Source: Streptosporangium subroseum (GTDB taxonomy: Bacteria; Actinomycetota; Actinomycetes; Streptosporangiales; Streptosporangiaceae). Taken from it: a stretch of 64,000 nt of DNA. Made by a program: the position numbers and the translations under genes. The stretch is from contig NZ_FZOD01000010.1 of assembly GCF_900188345.1 (NCBI RefSeq), forward strand, positions 160,061-224,060. Reading direction: 5' to 3'. The notes beneath the pieces were generated by a model. That model worked only from the letters and a program-made list of their open reading frames with translations. It was not told where the DNA came from and did no database searches. Position 1 is the stretch's first letter. Each line of letters opens with the position of its first letter. Positions 34,029 to 42,000 of the stretch are shown in pieces.

Positions 34029-34150
34029 GTCCTCCTCCCGGCACCGGCACCCGTGGGATCGGGCCGCGCGCACCGGCCGGCCATGGCCGCCGCCCGACGG
34101 CGACCATGACCTCCCCCTTCACCACACCGCGTTCGCGGCCTCGGAGACCG

Positions 34151-34699
34151 TCAGACGGGCAGTACCCGCAGGGCGGGATAGCGGGCCGAGTTCAGATACA
34201 GCTTGTCGGTGCCGTGCTCCTTCTCCAGCTCCAGGACGAACCGATAGCGGTAGAGCCCCGGCCGGGCGTCGCTCATCACCGCCCCGGCCCAGTAGTAGTA
34301 GACGGCGGTGTACTGGTCGCGCATCCGGTCGGGAGCGCCGTAGACCTTGAGCTCGGTCATGATCCGGCGTTCGGCGACGTCGTCCTCGTCACCCTTCTCG
34401 ATGTCGAGGAAGACCAGATTGTTGATCTTCGGCATCGGAGGCCAGGTGCCGTCGGGACGGCGGTGCATGTCGATCGGGCGGATGATCCAGTTGATCACCT
34501 GACCCTGCTTGCAGATGGTCTCCAGGTTGTCGGCGCCCTGCCCGACCCCGCCGACGCTGTTGTCCATCATGTAGAGGCAGCCGTCCAGGGATTTCGTCGC
34601 GGCGGCCTTCTCCATGTCGACGAGGGTCACCACGTTCAGCTGGACGGAGTTGAGCTGGCCGTGCTCGGTGAAGTCCGAGGCCGCGTACGCCTGGGTCAT
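34151..34699 (-). CDS. Paralogue D of the small beta-rich family (AidA/PixA-like?)
   Basis: A 182-residue protein, last gene of the six-gene operon. It shares with the three genes before it a first half of the form LVDMEKAAATKSLDGCLYMMDN..GG.GQGADNLETICKQGQVINW and a second half YYYWAGAVMSDARPGLYRYRFVLEL ending in PALRVLPV. No signal peptide or membrane segment is seen. The Asp-rich strand/turn pattern and G-x-x-L..GQ.I.W vaguely recall AidA/PixA inclusion-body proteins, but this is only a faint resemblance. Its ATG overlaps the previous stop by 4 nt; AAGGAAGG precedes it. Confidence 0.7.
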   Translation of the reverse strand: MTQAYAASDFTEHGQLNSVQLNVVTLVDMEKAAATKSLDGCLYMMDNSVGGVGQGADNLETICKQGQVINWIIRPIDMHRRPDGTWPPMPKINNLVFLDIEKGDEDDVAERRIMTELKVYGAPDRMRDQYTAVYYYWAGAVMSDARPGLYRYRFVLELEKEHGTDKLYLNSARYPALRVLPV

Positions 34700-35154
34700 C
34701 GGCCTTCCTTTCCCTCGTTGGCGGGACCGGCCAGGGCCGGCCGGGCGTTGGGGGTGAACGGCGTGCTGACGGTGCCGAGCAGGAACGAGAGCCGGTACGG
34801 GAGCGGTTCGGTGAGGTCCTGCTTGACCTCGGCGGTCCAGTACGCGATGTCGGTGCCGGGATACACCTCCCGCGTGGGCTCGGCGATCCGCGGGTCGATC
34901 TCGACGTCGGTGAGGGCCACGTAGGTCTCGCACTCCAGCGGGATCACGTTCCAGAGCAGGGTGTCGCCCTTGCGTACCCGGCTGTGCAGCTCAGGGGTGC
35001 CGAAACCGGTGGACCCCGCGGCGATGTTGGTGTCGTAGAGATAGAGGTTGTCGTCCAGGTTCTCCGACGCCAGTGCGGCCACGGGGTCGACCACCGCGGT
35101 GATCGTCACGGGCCGGGCGGGCCGGCGTTCGGACTGTCTGTTCTTCGGGGGCAT
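34696..35154 (-). CDS. Paralogue C of the small beta-rich family
   Basis: A 152-residue protein with a basic N-terminal tail (MPPKNRQSERRPARP) before the family core VTITAVVDPVAALASENLDDNLYLYDTN, GSTGFGTPELHSRVRKGDTLLWNV and YWTAEVKQDLTEPLPYRLSFLL. It is the shortest member and lacks the terminal strand seen in A and D, ending instead in a Pro/Ala/Gly tail. GGAGGAG lies just upstream of the ATG. Probably cytoplasmic. Function unknown. Membership in the operon is clear from spacing and the 4-nt overlap with paralogue D. Confidence 0.7.
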   Translation of the reverse strand: MPPKNRQSERRPARPVTITAVVDPVAALASENLDDNLYLYDTNIAAGSTGFGTPELHSRVRKGDTLLWNVIPLECETYVALTDVEIDPRIAEPTREVYPGTDIAYWTAEVKQDLTEPLPYRLSFLLGTVSTPFTPNARPALAGPANEGKEGR

Positions 35155-35193
35155 GCGGCTCCTCCATTCGAAGATGCTCTGGCGTAGGCCGGG

Positions 35194-35976
35194 TCAGCCG
35201 GCGGCGGGGACGGGCGGGAGGGGGAGCACACCCAGCCCGTTGCCGGTGAACCCGTTGCGCTTCGGATCGGTGATGACCTTGAGGCTGGACTCGCAGGTCA
35301 TCTCCACGGACTCCCAGACCAGCTCGTCGTTGTGCGCGACCAGCTCGTGCAGCTGGATGTGCAGTATGTACGGGTAGACCCCGGGCCGGCTCGTGTCCAC
35401 GGTCGCGGCCCAGTACCAGCCGTCGTAGACCATGTCGGGCGACCCGTACTGGGCCGGGTACATGATCTTCTCGGTGACGGCGGGGCCGGTGATATCGGTG
35501 ATCACCGGAGACGGATAGTTGTACGCGCCGGGGCTGCCCGTGGTCTTACCGGTGACGTCCAGCAGCTTGGCCTCGGTGAGGCCGCGCCCGCTGCCCGACT
35601 TGCGGGCGCGCTGGCCGACCTGTTTCTGCAGCCGCTTGAGCTCGGTGCCGCTCGCACCGTCCTCGCCGCCGAGCGCGGCCAGTTCCGCCAGCGTGCGCCG
35701 GTCGTCGGCGCGTTCCTGCTCGGCCAGATAGTTGCGCGGCACCGTCGAGGGGATCGCCCCCAGCGCCTCGGGCAACCAGTTCAGCACCTGCTCGGTCGCC
35801 TGCGACCCGTCGAGGTAATGGGTGCCGGGCACGATCGTCACCAGCTGCTCGGTGCCCACTCCCTCCGAGCCGAACAACTTCATGTTGTCGAACCAGTACG
35901 TGTTGCCGTCGAGCGACCGCGTCCGAAGCGCGTTCTCGACGTCGAAGAGCACGATGATCCCGTGTTGCTGGGCCAT
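35194..35976 (-). CDS. Paralogue B of the small beta-rich family, with a helical insert
   Basis: A 260-residue member. The core strands are IIVLFDVENALRTRSLDGNTYWFDN, GSEGVGTEQLVTIVPG and YDGWYWAATVDTSRPGVYPYILHIQLHEL. Between them, residues about 90-150 form a charged, probably helical insert (YLAEQERADDRRTLAELAALGG, ELKRLQKQVGQRARK) not found in the other three. The C terminus carries an extra piece (SSLKVITDPKRNGFTGNGLGV). No export signal. It may be the scaffold or hub of a complex with its paralogues, but that is inference from the extra coiled-coil-like region only. Confidence 0.7.
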   Translation of the reverse strand: MAQQHGIIVLFDVENALRTRSLDGNTYWFDNMKLFGSEGVGTEQLVTIVPGTHYLDGSQATEQVLNWLPEALGAIPSTVPRNYLAEQERADDRRTLAELAALGGEDGASGTELKRLQKQVGQRARKSGSGRGLTEAKLLDVTGKTTGSPGAYNYPSPVITDITGPAVTEKIMYPAQYGSPDMVYDGWYWAATVDTSRPGVYPYILHIQLHELVAHNDELVWESVEMTCESSLKVITDPKRNGFTGNGLGVLPLPPVPAAG

Positions 35977-36001
35977 GAAACCGCCTTTCGCAGAACGTGG
36001 C

Positions 36002-36499
36002 TCACACGCGCAGCAGCGCGGGCGAGTCGATGTGCAGCACGCTGTTGGGTCCTTCGTGGAGCCTGAGGGAGAGCCGGTACCGGTAGGGGACGCCGGGCGT
36101 CATGTCGTAGGGCACGACGCCCTCCCACACCAGGAGGTCGTGGTTCTCGTATCCGTTGGAAGCCATGGCGTCGGCCCCCGTCGTGGGCACGGCACCGGGT
36201 GCCGGAGCGGGGGGTTCCACCGGGTGCGGCGGCACGGCCTGGTCGGCCGTGAGCGGGACGGCGCCGCCGGACAGGAACTCGATGGCCTGGATCTCGACCG
36301 GAGTCTGCACGTCCACGTGGATGGGCGTCCACTGGACGACCTGCCCCGGGACCACCGCCGTGATGAGATCGGGGGTCCCCTGGAGCCTGCTCCCCGCCGG
36401 GCTGTCGTCGACCAGCGAGAGGTTGCCGTTGTGCAACGTCCTGTCGGACAACGCCCCGACGGCGTCGACCATCACGACGATGCTGATCCTGTCTTTCAT
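36002..36499 (-). CDS. Paralogue A of the small beta-rich family
   Basis: A 165-residue protein with the family core ISIVVMVDAVGALSDRTLHNGNLSLVDD, GSRLQGTPDLITAVVPGQVVQW and LVWEGVVPYDMTPGVPYRYRLSLRL, ending in SPALLRV. A Pro/Ala-rich linker of about 30 residues (about 85-115) separates the halves. GGGAGG lies 5 nt before the ATG at 36499, and the gene follows the adenylate-forming enzyme by 49 nt. No signal peptide, cysteine or metal motif is obvious. Its similarity to paralogues B-D was seen by eye through these shared motifs. Confidence 0.7.
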   Translation of the reverse strand: MKDRISIVVMVDAVGALSDRTLHNGNLSLVDDSPAGSRLQGTPDLITAVVPGQVVQWTPIHVDVQTPVEIQAIEFLSGGAVPLTADQAVPPHPVEPPAPAPGAVPTTGADAMASNGYENHDLLVWEGVVPYDMTPGVPYRYRLSLRLHEGPNSVLHIDSPALLRV

Positions 36500-36548
36500 C
36501 GATCCTCCCTTATGTGGATGTCACTCGGGTGTACGGGCCACCGCGTGC

Positions 36549-38090
36549 TCAGCCCCGGTCCCTGACCAGTGGCGTCTTGCCGACGGTGGTCCGTTCGATC
36601 TGGGGTGAGGAGGGCGGCACGAACACCAGCCGGAACCCGTATCCGGTCTGCTCGATGGCCGCCGCGTTGGCCTCCCGGTCGTTGAAGAGGGACAGGGAGC
36701 TCGGCAGCGCCTGGGTGAACAGCCGCCGCGTCCCGCTCGGGCCGAGGGCGTGCTCGACGGCCGCGGCCGTGCCCTCGGCGTCGTCCACCGCCACCAGCAG
36801 GGTGAGGGTGCGGTCCTCACGGTGGTTGTGGAACTGGACCTCGTGCGCGATCAGGTCCAGGTCGACGCCGGCCGTCGAGCGCAGCCGTCCGCGCAGGGCC
36901 GCGTAGGCCAGCGTCGCCGAATACTGGCTGTCGTTGAGGTGCAGCACGTCGGCGGTGCGCCCGGCGAACTCGAATCGCTCGGCGCGCAGCCCCGGCCCGT
37001 TCAGGGTGGGGCGGCGGATCATCCGGTCGCCGAGCTTGAGCCGGAGCAGCGGCGTCTCGTCGGCGTGCAGCCGGGTGACGACCAGCTCGCCCTCCTCGCC
37101 TTCGGCGACGGCACGGCCGTGCTCGTCCACGATCTCCACCAGGTGCAGCCCCGGCACGGCGGAGAGCGCCGGCGAGGTGTGGTCGAGCTGGAGCCCGACG
37201 CACTCGGCCTGGGTCGCGGCGAAGTAGCTGAGGATCGACACGTTGGGGAAGAACGCCTGCAGCTCGTCGCGCTTGCGCTGCGGCAGGGAGCCGCTGCCGT
37301 ACATGGCGACCCGGAAGCTTGCCCTGGCCTGCGGGGTCAGGCCCGCGCCCAGCTCGGGCAGGAGCGCGATGCCGGCGGTGATGCCCATCAGCGCCTTGTG
37401 GCCCGGGTAGGAGAACATGTGCTCCAGCACCGGCGCGCTCACCGGTCCCGCGCCGATGTAGTTGACCTCCGGGACGTGGGACAGGACGCCGCCGACCATG
37501 GTCCCGCTGCTCCACATCTGGTAGTCGGCCAGGGTGGTGAACAGCCAGCGCGGCGCGGGGCCGCGCAGGTAGCGGCCGAGCTGGTAGGCGCCCATGAACT
37601 CCCCGGCGATGCGGTAGGTGTCGCGCAGCTCCCGCAGGGAGTACACGATCTCCAGGGGCATGCCGTCACCGGTGCCGCCGCTGGCCACCACCTCGAACCC
37701 GCCGTGGCCGAGCGGCACGACCATCCCGGCCCGCGCGCCCATGAACATGTCCCGCTGAACGGCCTTGTCCGAGAGAGGGATCCGCTCCCACTCGGACATG
37801 TCGGCGGGGGCGCTGCGGATCCCGAAGTAGTGCAGCCGCTCGCGCCACAGCGGGTTGAGCAGGGCGATGCCGACGAGCTGCTGAAGCCGGCGGAACACCA
37901 GCGCGTTCTGGAGGTCGAGCGAGGACTCGCAGTACGGGGATCCGGTGAGCCGCCCGCACTCCTCCAGCTTCTCCGCGAACGACGGCAGCCGGGTGACGTC
38001 GTCCACCGAGCGGGGCCGCAGCTCCTCCTCGGGGATCAGCTGTGCCGCCAGCTCCGTCGAGGCGGCGATGTCCAAATCCGTCATGGTCAT
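36549..38090 (-). CDS. PaaK-like adenylate-forming enzyme
   Basis: A 513-residue member of the phenylacetate-CoA ligase/coenzyme F390 synthetase-like branch of adenylate-forming enzymes. It has the phosphate-binding loop ASGGTGDGMPLEIVYS, the later core motifs GSGSLPQRKRDELQAFFPN, YFAATQAECVG, GEEGELVVTRLHADETPLLRLKLGDR, and the C-terminal lysine region IERTTVGKTPLV. It should activate a carboxylic acid as an acyl-AMP. The acceptor (CoA, an amine or a protein) is unknown. The ATG at 38090 overlaps the decarboxylase stop by 4 nt, so the two enzymes are made together. No carrier-protein gene is adjacent. Confidence 0.8.
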   Translation of the reverse strand: MTMTDLDIAASTELAAQLIPEEELRPRSVDDVTRLPSFAEKLEECGRLTGSPYCESSLDLQNALVFRRLQQLVGIALLNPLWRERLHYFGIRSAPADMSEWERIPLSDKAVQRDMFMGARAGMVVPLGHGGFEVVASGGTGDGMPLEIVYSLRELRDTYRIAGEFMGAYQLGRYLRGPAPRWLFTTLADYQMWSSGTMVGGVLSHVPEVNYIGAGPVSAPVLEHMFSYPGHKALMGITAGIALLPELGAGLTPQARASFRVAMYGSGSLPQRKRDELQAFFPNVSILSYFAATQAECVGLQLDHTSPALSAVPGLHLVEIVDEHGRAVAEGEEGELVVTRLHADETPLLRLKLGDRMIRRPTLNGPGLRAERFEFAGRTADVLHLNDSQYSATLAYAALRGRLRSTAGVDLDLIAHEVQFHNHREDRTLTLLVAVDDAEGTAAAVEHALGPSGTRRLFTQALPSSLSLFNDREANAAAIEQTGYGFRLVFVPPSSPQIERTTVGKTPLVRDRG

Positions 38091-39730
38091 GAGTAACTCC
38101 CATTCCGCTGGTCGTGCCGGGCCGCGGCGCTCGCGCGCAGCACCCGTTGCCCGATGTCCCTGATTTCGGCGATGAGCATGGCCAGATGGTCGGCGTCGAT
38201 CAGGTGGTTCATCACCACCACGCGCAGCGCCGCCACCCCGTCGATGTCGACCTTGGAGATGAAGAAGCGCCCGCCGTCCCGGATCCGGTTGCGGATCTCC
38301 AGCTGCAGCCGGTGTACGGTCGCCGGTTCGAGGCCGTCCGGCCGGTACCGGAAGCACAGGATGTTGGACTCCGGCTCGTGCACCACGGCGAAGTCCGGCT
38401 CGGCGTCGATCATCCGGTACGCCTGCCGGGTCACCGCGCACAGCCGGTCGATCTTCTGCGCGAACAGCGCCGGGCCGTAGACCGACCAGACCGTCCAGAG
38501 CGGCATGATCATCGGGCGTTTTGTGCACTCGAAGTTCTTGTCCGCGCTGTCGTAGGCGCTGTAGATGTCCGGTTCCTCGTCGAAGACGTAGCTGGCGCGC
38601 TGCCGGAACGCACCGCGCGCCGCCGCGCCGTCGCGGTAGAAGAGCAGCGTGCACGGCGCCGGCATGAACAGCATCTTGTGGGCGTCCCAGGTGAGCGAGT
38701 CGGCCTGCTCGATGCCGCGCAGCCTGTCCCGGTGCCGGTCCGACAGCAGCAGGCTCGCCCCGTGCGCCCCGTCCACATGGAGCCAGAGCCCATGCCGGCG
38801 TGCCACGGCCGCGAGCTCCTCCAGCGGGTCGAAGGCGCCCATCGACGTGGTCCCGGCCGAGGCCACCAGGCAGAACAGTCGCAGCCCGCGCCGGTGCGCC
38901 TCGTCCAGTACGGGGCCGGCCAGATCGGGGCGGATCCGCCCGGCCCGGTCGACCGGGAGGCGGACGATCTGCCGTTCGCCGATGCCGAGCACGCCGGCCG
39001 CCCGGGTCACGCTGTAGTGGGCCTCCTCGCTGACCGCGATGGCCGGGAGACCCGACATGCCGCCGGTGCCGCGCGTCCAGATCTGCGGGAAGGCGCGGTC
39101 ACGGGCGGCCAGCAGCGCGGTCAGGTTGGCCAGGGAGCCCCCCGAGGTCGTCACCATGGCGAACCGGTCGCGGTTCCAGCCGATGAACCGGTTGAGCTCC
39201 TCAGCCATGAGCCGCTCGGCGACGCTGGGGAGCTGCCCGGCCTCGTAGAAGGATGAGGGTTGGTTGACCACCGAGCCGACCAGGTCGATAAGGCTGGCCA
39301 GCGGCACCACGCCGGAGAACTGCCGTCCCATGTAGCCGGGTGAGTAGACCGGGATGCCGGTCCCCGTGTACAGGTCGACGATCTGGTTCACCCGGTCGGC
39401 GTCGAAGTCGGCGATGCGCTGCCGTTCCGGGGTCATCAGTCCCCGTGCGGCCTTCAGCAGCACCGCCGGATCGAGGAGGTCGAGCCCCCGGACCGACCGG
39501 TCGCCCAGATACGTCGTCAGGCGGCTGACGATGTCCACGGCGCCGTCGTGGAAACGTCCGGGATCGAAGGCCGCGGTGAGGCCCGGCGTGGGTGACCGGG
39601 AGCCTTCGCCGGTCGTCGGCTCTGGAAAGGAACTGTGGACATCGGAAAGCGAATTCGTCACGGAGGAGACTCCAAACGATCCGGCATTGAGAACGCCCAT
39701 GTGGTCGCGCCCGGACAAGAGTTCGGACAT
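38087..39730 (-). CDS. PLP-dependent group II decarboxylase
   Basis: A 547-residue PLP enzyme of the aromatic-amino-acid/glutamate/diaminobutyrate decarboxylase group. Key features are TTSGGSLANLTAL, the cofactor-binding Asp in LWLHVDGAHGASLLLS (about residue 320) and the PLP lysine in TWDAHKMLFMPAPC (about Lys352). The first 50 residues are Ser/Thr-rich and not conserved; ATG at 39700 (MGVLNAG) is another possible start. The presumed product is an amine, which could be a substrate or acceptor for the adenylating enzyme encoded next. The amino-acid substrate cannot be told from sequence. Confidence 0.87.
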   Translation of the reverse strand: MSELLSGRDHMGVLNAGSFGVSSVTNSLSDVHSSFPEPTTGEGSRSPTPGLTAAFDPGRFHDGAVDIVSRLTTYLGDRSVRGLDLLDPAVLLKAARGLMTPERQRIADFDADRVNQIVDLYTGTGIPVYSPGYMGRQFSGVVPLASLIDLVGSVVNQPSSFYEAGQLPSVAERLMAEELNRFIGWNRDRFAMVTTSGGSLANLTALLAARDRAFPQIWTRGTGGMSGLPAIAVSEEAHYSVTRAAGVLGIGERQIVRLPVDRAGRIRPDLAGPVLDEAHRRGLRLFCLVASAGTTSMGAFDPLEELAAVARRHGLWLHVDGAHGASLLLSDRHRDRLRGIEQADSLTWDAHKMLFMPAPCTLLFYRDGAAARGAFRQRASYVFDEEPDIYSAYDSADKNFECTKRPMIMPLWTVWSVYGPALFAQKIDRLCAVTRQAYRMIDAEPDFAVVHEPESNILCFRYRPDGLEPATVHRLQLEIRNRIRDGGRFFISKVDIDGVAALRVVVMNHLIDADHLAMLIAEIRDIGQRVLRASAAARHDQRNGSYS

Positions 39731-40026
39731 GGTGAATTGAACTCCGGGAAATCACATGAAGGTTCTCGCGAATAAATGCATGATCTGCGGTGGTGCGTCG
39801 AGCGGGAAAAGGATCCCCGGCATCCGGGGACACGAGACGGATTTCGTGCCGTCGCTGGGCCGTTCTGGCAGGCTGGAACGGTCCATTTTCGGGAGGGGAT
39901 GTCGATCGATGATGGTGGGAGATGGTACGAGAGGGCTTCGCCGCCCTCTGCTCACGCCCTGTTCAAGCGGTTCGAATCAGTCCGGAGATGATGTCGCCGG
40001 CAGTCAGGGTTTGGAGGAGACGCGTC

Positions 40027-40110
40027 GTGGATGAATCGCGATTGATTCGACCTGAATTTCAGCCGCAATATACGTTGGCACGCCCGTCATGTAAGGGAGC
40101 TAATCATTGA
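40027..40110 (+). CDS. 27-residue peptide with a strong ribosome site
   Basis: A GTG at 40027 is preceded by GGAGGAG (40013-40019) at an ideal 7-nt spacing. It opens a short frame with the peptide start MDESRLIRPEFQPQYTLARP and end SCKGANH. The peptide has one Cys and several Pro and Arg residues. I see no match to a known RiPP leader or toxin. It is divergent from the PLP-decarboxylase operon and could be a small protein, a precursor peptide, a leader ORF, or chance. Lower GC at its third positions weakens the coding case. Confidence 0.3.
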   Translation: MDESRLIRPEFQPQYTLARPSCKGANH

Positions 40111-40388
40111 TGGCGGGAGAGGCGCAAGACCTCGGCTGCAGGTGGAGTGGCAGATTCCGGCCACGGCTACTTGCTCATAATGATTGAAATGGGGAGATCC
40201 TCGGTGAGTCTCAGCTGCTTTTGAGCCTATGAGTTTTTCTCACAAACTTAGACCAATCCCGGCATGTGAGACCGCCGCCTCGGCGGGCGATCCTATTAGC
40301 GGGACATTATTATTTAATATGGTTGCATTCGCCAAAATATGGTAGAAGTCTCAATGAGGGTGATGTATCGGTTTTTCACGGCGCATCG

Positions 40389-40691
40389 GCGCTAAGGGGG
40401 GTCGTATGCGTCGCGGGAGGCGTACGAACGTGTGCAGGGGGAGACGGACTCGTTCGACGCGGTGATGGAGGCCACGGTGCCCGGGATGGACCGGCCCGGC
40501 CGCCCGGCGGGTGAGAACTGGGACGTGGATGACGAGGAGGAGACCCGCCGGCGCCTTCCCCGCCTCGCCGCTCTTTTTCTCGATCAGGAGAACTGAAACC
40601 GAACGATGAGTTCGACCGGGAACACCCTGAACCGGTGGAGACGCTGACCTACCGCGACATGACTTCACCACCCAAAGGGGACCCGCTCTGA
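40389..40691 (+). pseudogene. Decayed coding fragment with frameshift
   Basis: From 40395 to 40596 one frame has strong coding bias (third positions nearly all G or C) and reads ASREAYERVQGETDSFDAVM ... RRLPRLAALFLDQEN before a stop. A 1-nt shift continues into ELKPNDEFDREHPEPVETL and TYRDMTSPPKGDPL, ending at 40691. No start codon precedes the first part except GTG 40432 (GGGAGG upstream). It looks like the end of an acidic protein broken by a frameshift. I do not recognise the family. Confidence 0.35.
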
Positions 40692-40831
40692 CATTCACGG
40701 ATGAGGCCGAGACCCATTCTCGCTACGGTTCACGTCCGGCAGAGTCTCCCGAATTGGCCGTCATGCTGGGCCGGCGTGGGCGGCAGGCCCTTCTTAGCGC
40801 GGGGTCGTAGCCGCTCCGAAGGGCTCTCAGA

Positions 40832-41887
40832 TCAAGCCGTATGTGATGGGTTGTGAAGCGGCACAGGGGCACGGTCGCCGCTGTTGTCAGGCCGTTCGCT
40901 GTCGAGAAGGCTGAGGAGCGGTGCCATGTAGCGTTCGCCGGCGGCCGCACCGAGTGGTACGGCCTGTTCGGCGGCGGTGAGTGCGCCCGGGTCGAGGTCG
41001 ATGGCCGTGGCACCCAGGGCTTCTGCCAGCTGGCGCCTGGTACGCGCCCCGACGAGCGGGATGACGTCCGGGCCCTGGGCTGCGACCCAGGCGATGGCCA
41101 ACTGGGCCACGGTGACTCCGTACGTCGTCGCTGCTCGGCGAAGTGCCTCGACGAGCGCCAGGTTATGGGTCAGGTTGGCCCCCTGGAAACGGGGCAGAGC
41201 GGTGCGGAAGTCCTCGGGGGGCAGCTGTCGCTGTCGTGTTTCGGACCAGTGCCCGGAGAGCAGCCCGCGCGAAAGGGGTCCGTAAGCTGTCACGGTGATG
41301 CCCAGTTCCCGTGCGGTCAGGAGGATCTCCTGCTCTATGCCGCGGGAGAAGAGCGAGTACTCGATCTGCACGTCGGTGACAGGATGGACCGCGTGGGCCC
41401 GGCGTAGCGTGTCGGCGCCGACCTCGGACAGGCCGATGCCCCGGATGTATCCGGCCTTGACCAGTTCGCCGAGGGCGCCGATCGTCTCCTCGATCGGCAC
41501 CTCGGGATCGGGCCGTCCGGGCCGGTAGACGTCGATGTAGTCGGTGCCCAGCCGACGCAGTGAGTAGGCGAGCGCGTTCTTGACGGCGACCGGCCGGCTG
41601 TCCGACCCGGTCCAGCCGCCCCCGGGCTCCCGCAGCGCACCGAATCTGATGCTGATCAGGGCCGACTCGCGGCGGCGCCCGCGTAGCGCGTCCCGCAGCA
41701 GCAGTTCGCCGTGGCCCATGCCGTAGGCGTCGCCGGTTTCGAACAGGCGGACCCCGTGATCCAGGGCGGCCTGGATGGTGGTTACGGATTCCGCGTCGTC
41801 GGCGGGGCCGTACAGCTCGGACATGCCCATGAGGCCGAGTCCGAGGCTCGGCGCTCGCAAGGGGTCGCTCGCCGGGTGGACGTTCAT
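40832..41887 (-). CDS. Aldo/keto reductase with altered catalytic positions
   Basis: A 351-residue AKR-fold protein. The barrel start (LGLGLMGMSELYGPADDAES), ETGDAYGMGHGELLL with the catalytic Asp and Tyr, and the NADP-site region LVGARTRRQLAEAL are clear. Two catalytic positions differ from the norm: the Lys of TKFG is Arg (ALISIRFGAL), and the His of YxxHR is missing (DVYRPGRPDPEVP). A subfamily with PAR or similar in place of LHR exists, so the second change may be ancestral; the Lys-to-Arg change is odder. ATG 41887 follows GAGAAGG. It may be co-transcribed with the DJ-1/PfpI gene upstream, 113 nt away. Confidence 0.82.
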   Translation of the reverse strand: MNVHPASDPLRAPSLGLGLMGMSELYGPADDAESVTTIQAALDHGVRLFETGDAYGMGHGELLLRDALRGRRRESALISIRFGALREPGGGWTGSDSRPVAVKNALAYSLRRLGTDYIDVYRPGRPDPEVPIEETIGALGELVKAGYIRGIGLSEVGADTLRRAHAVHPVTDVQIEYSLFSRGIEQEILLTARELGITVTAYGPLSRGLLSGHWSETRQRQLPPEDFRTALPRFQGANLTHNLALVEALRRAATTYGVTVAQLAIAWVAAQGPDVIPLVGARTRRQLAEALGATAIDLDPGALTAAEQAVPLGAAAGERYMAPLLSLLDSERPDNSGDRAPVPLHNPSHTA

Positions 41888-42000
41888 GTGCCTTCTCTTT
41901 CCGGTGGGTGGGTCGCCTGGACCGAGGCGGCGTGATCCGGTGGTGCGATACCCCTGGGACAGGATGTACCGGACCACCGCGACCACGCCGCGGACGGTGG

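Larger units (their letters stand above)
39731..40831. other. 1.1-kb upstream region with AT-rich segment and small ORFs
   Basis: This stretch separates the PLP decarboxylase from the aldo/keto reductase. It holds two small + strand coding candidates (27 codons at 40027, and a decayed frame at 40389-40691). An AT-rich block lies at about 40165-40375, containing for example TTATTATTTAATATGG. Other short frames here (for example from 39776) have no family similarity. The AT-rich block probably contains promoters, but I cannot assign one with confidence. The remaining stretch 40700-40831 shows nothing. Confidence 0.4.

Noticed and set aside
39776..39991. 71-codon + strand frame (MHDLRWCVEREKD...) upstream of the PLP decarboxylase
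   Set aside because: Parts look protein-like, but there is no ribosome site, no family similarity, and overlapping frames are equally open. Mentioned only within the regional entry.
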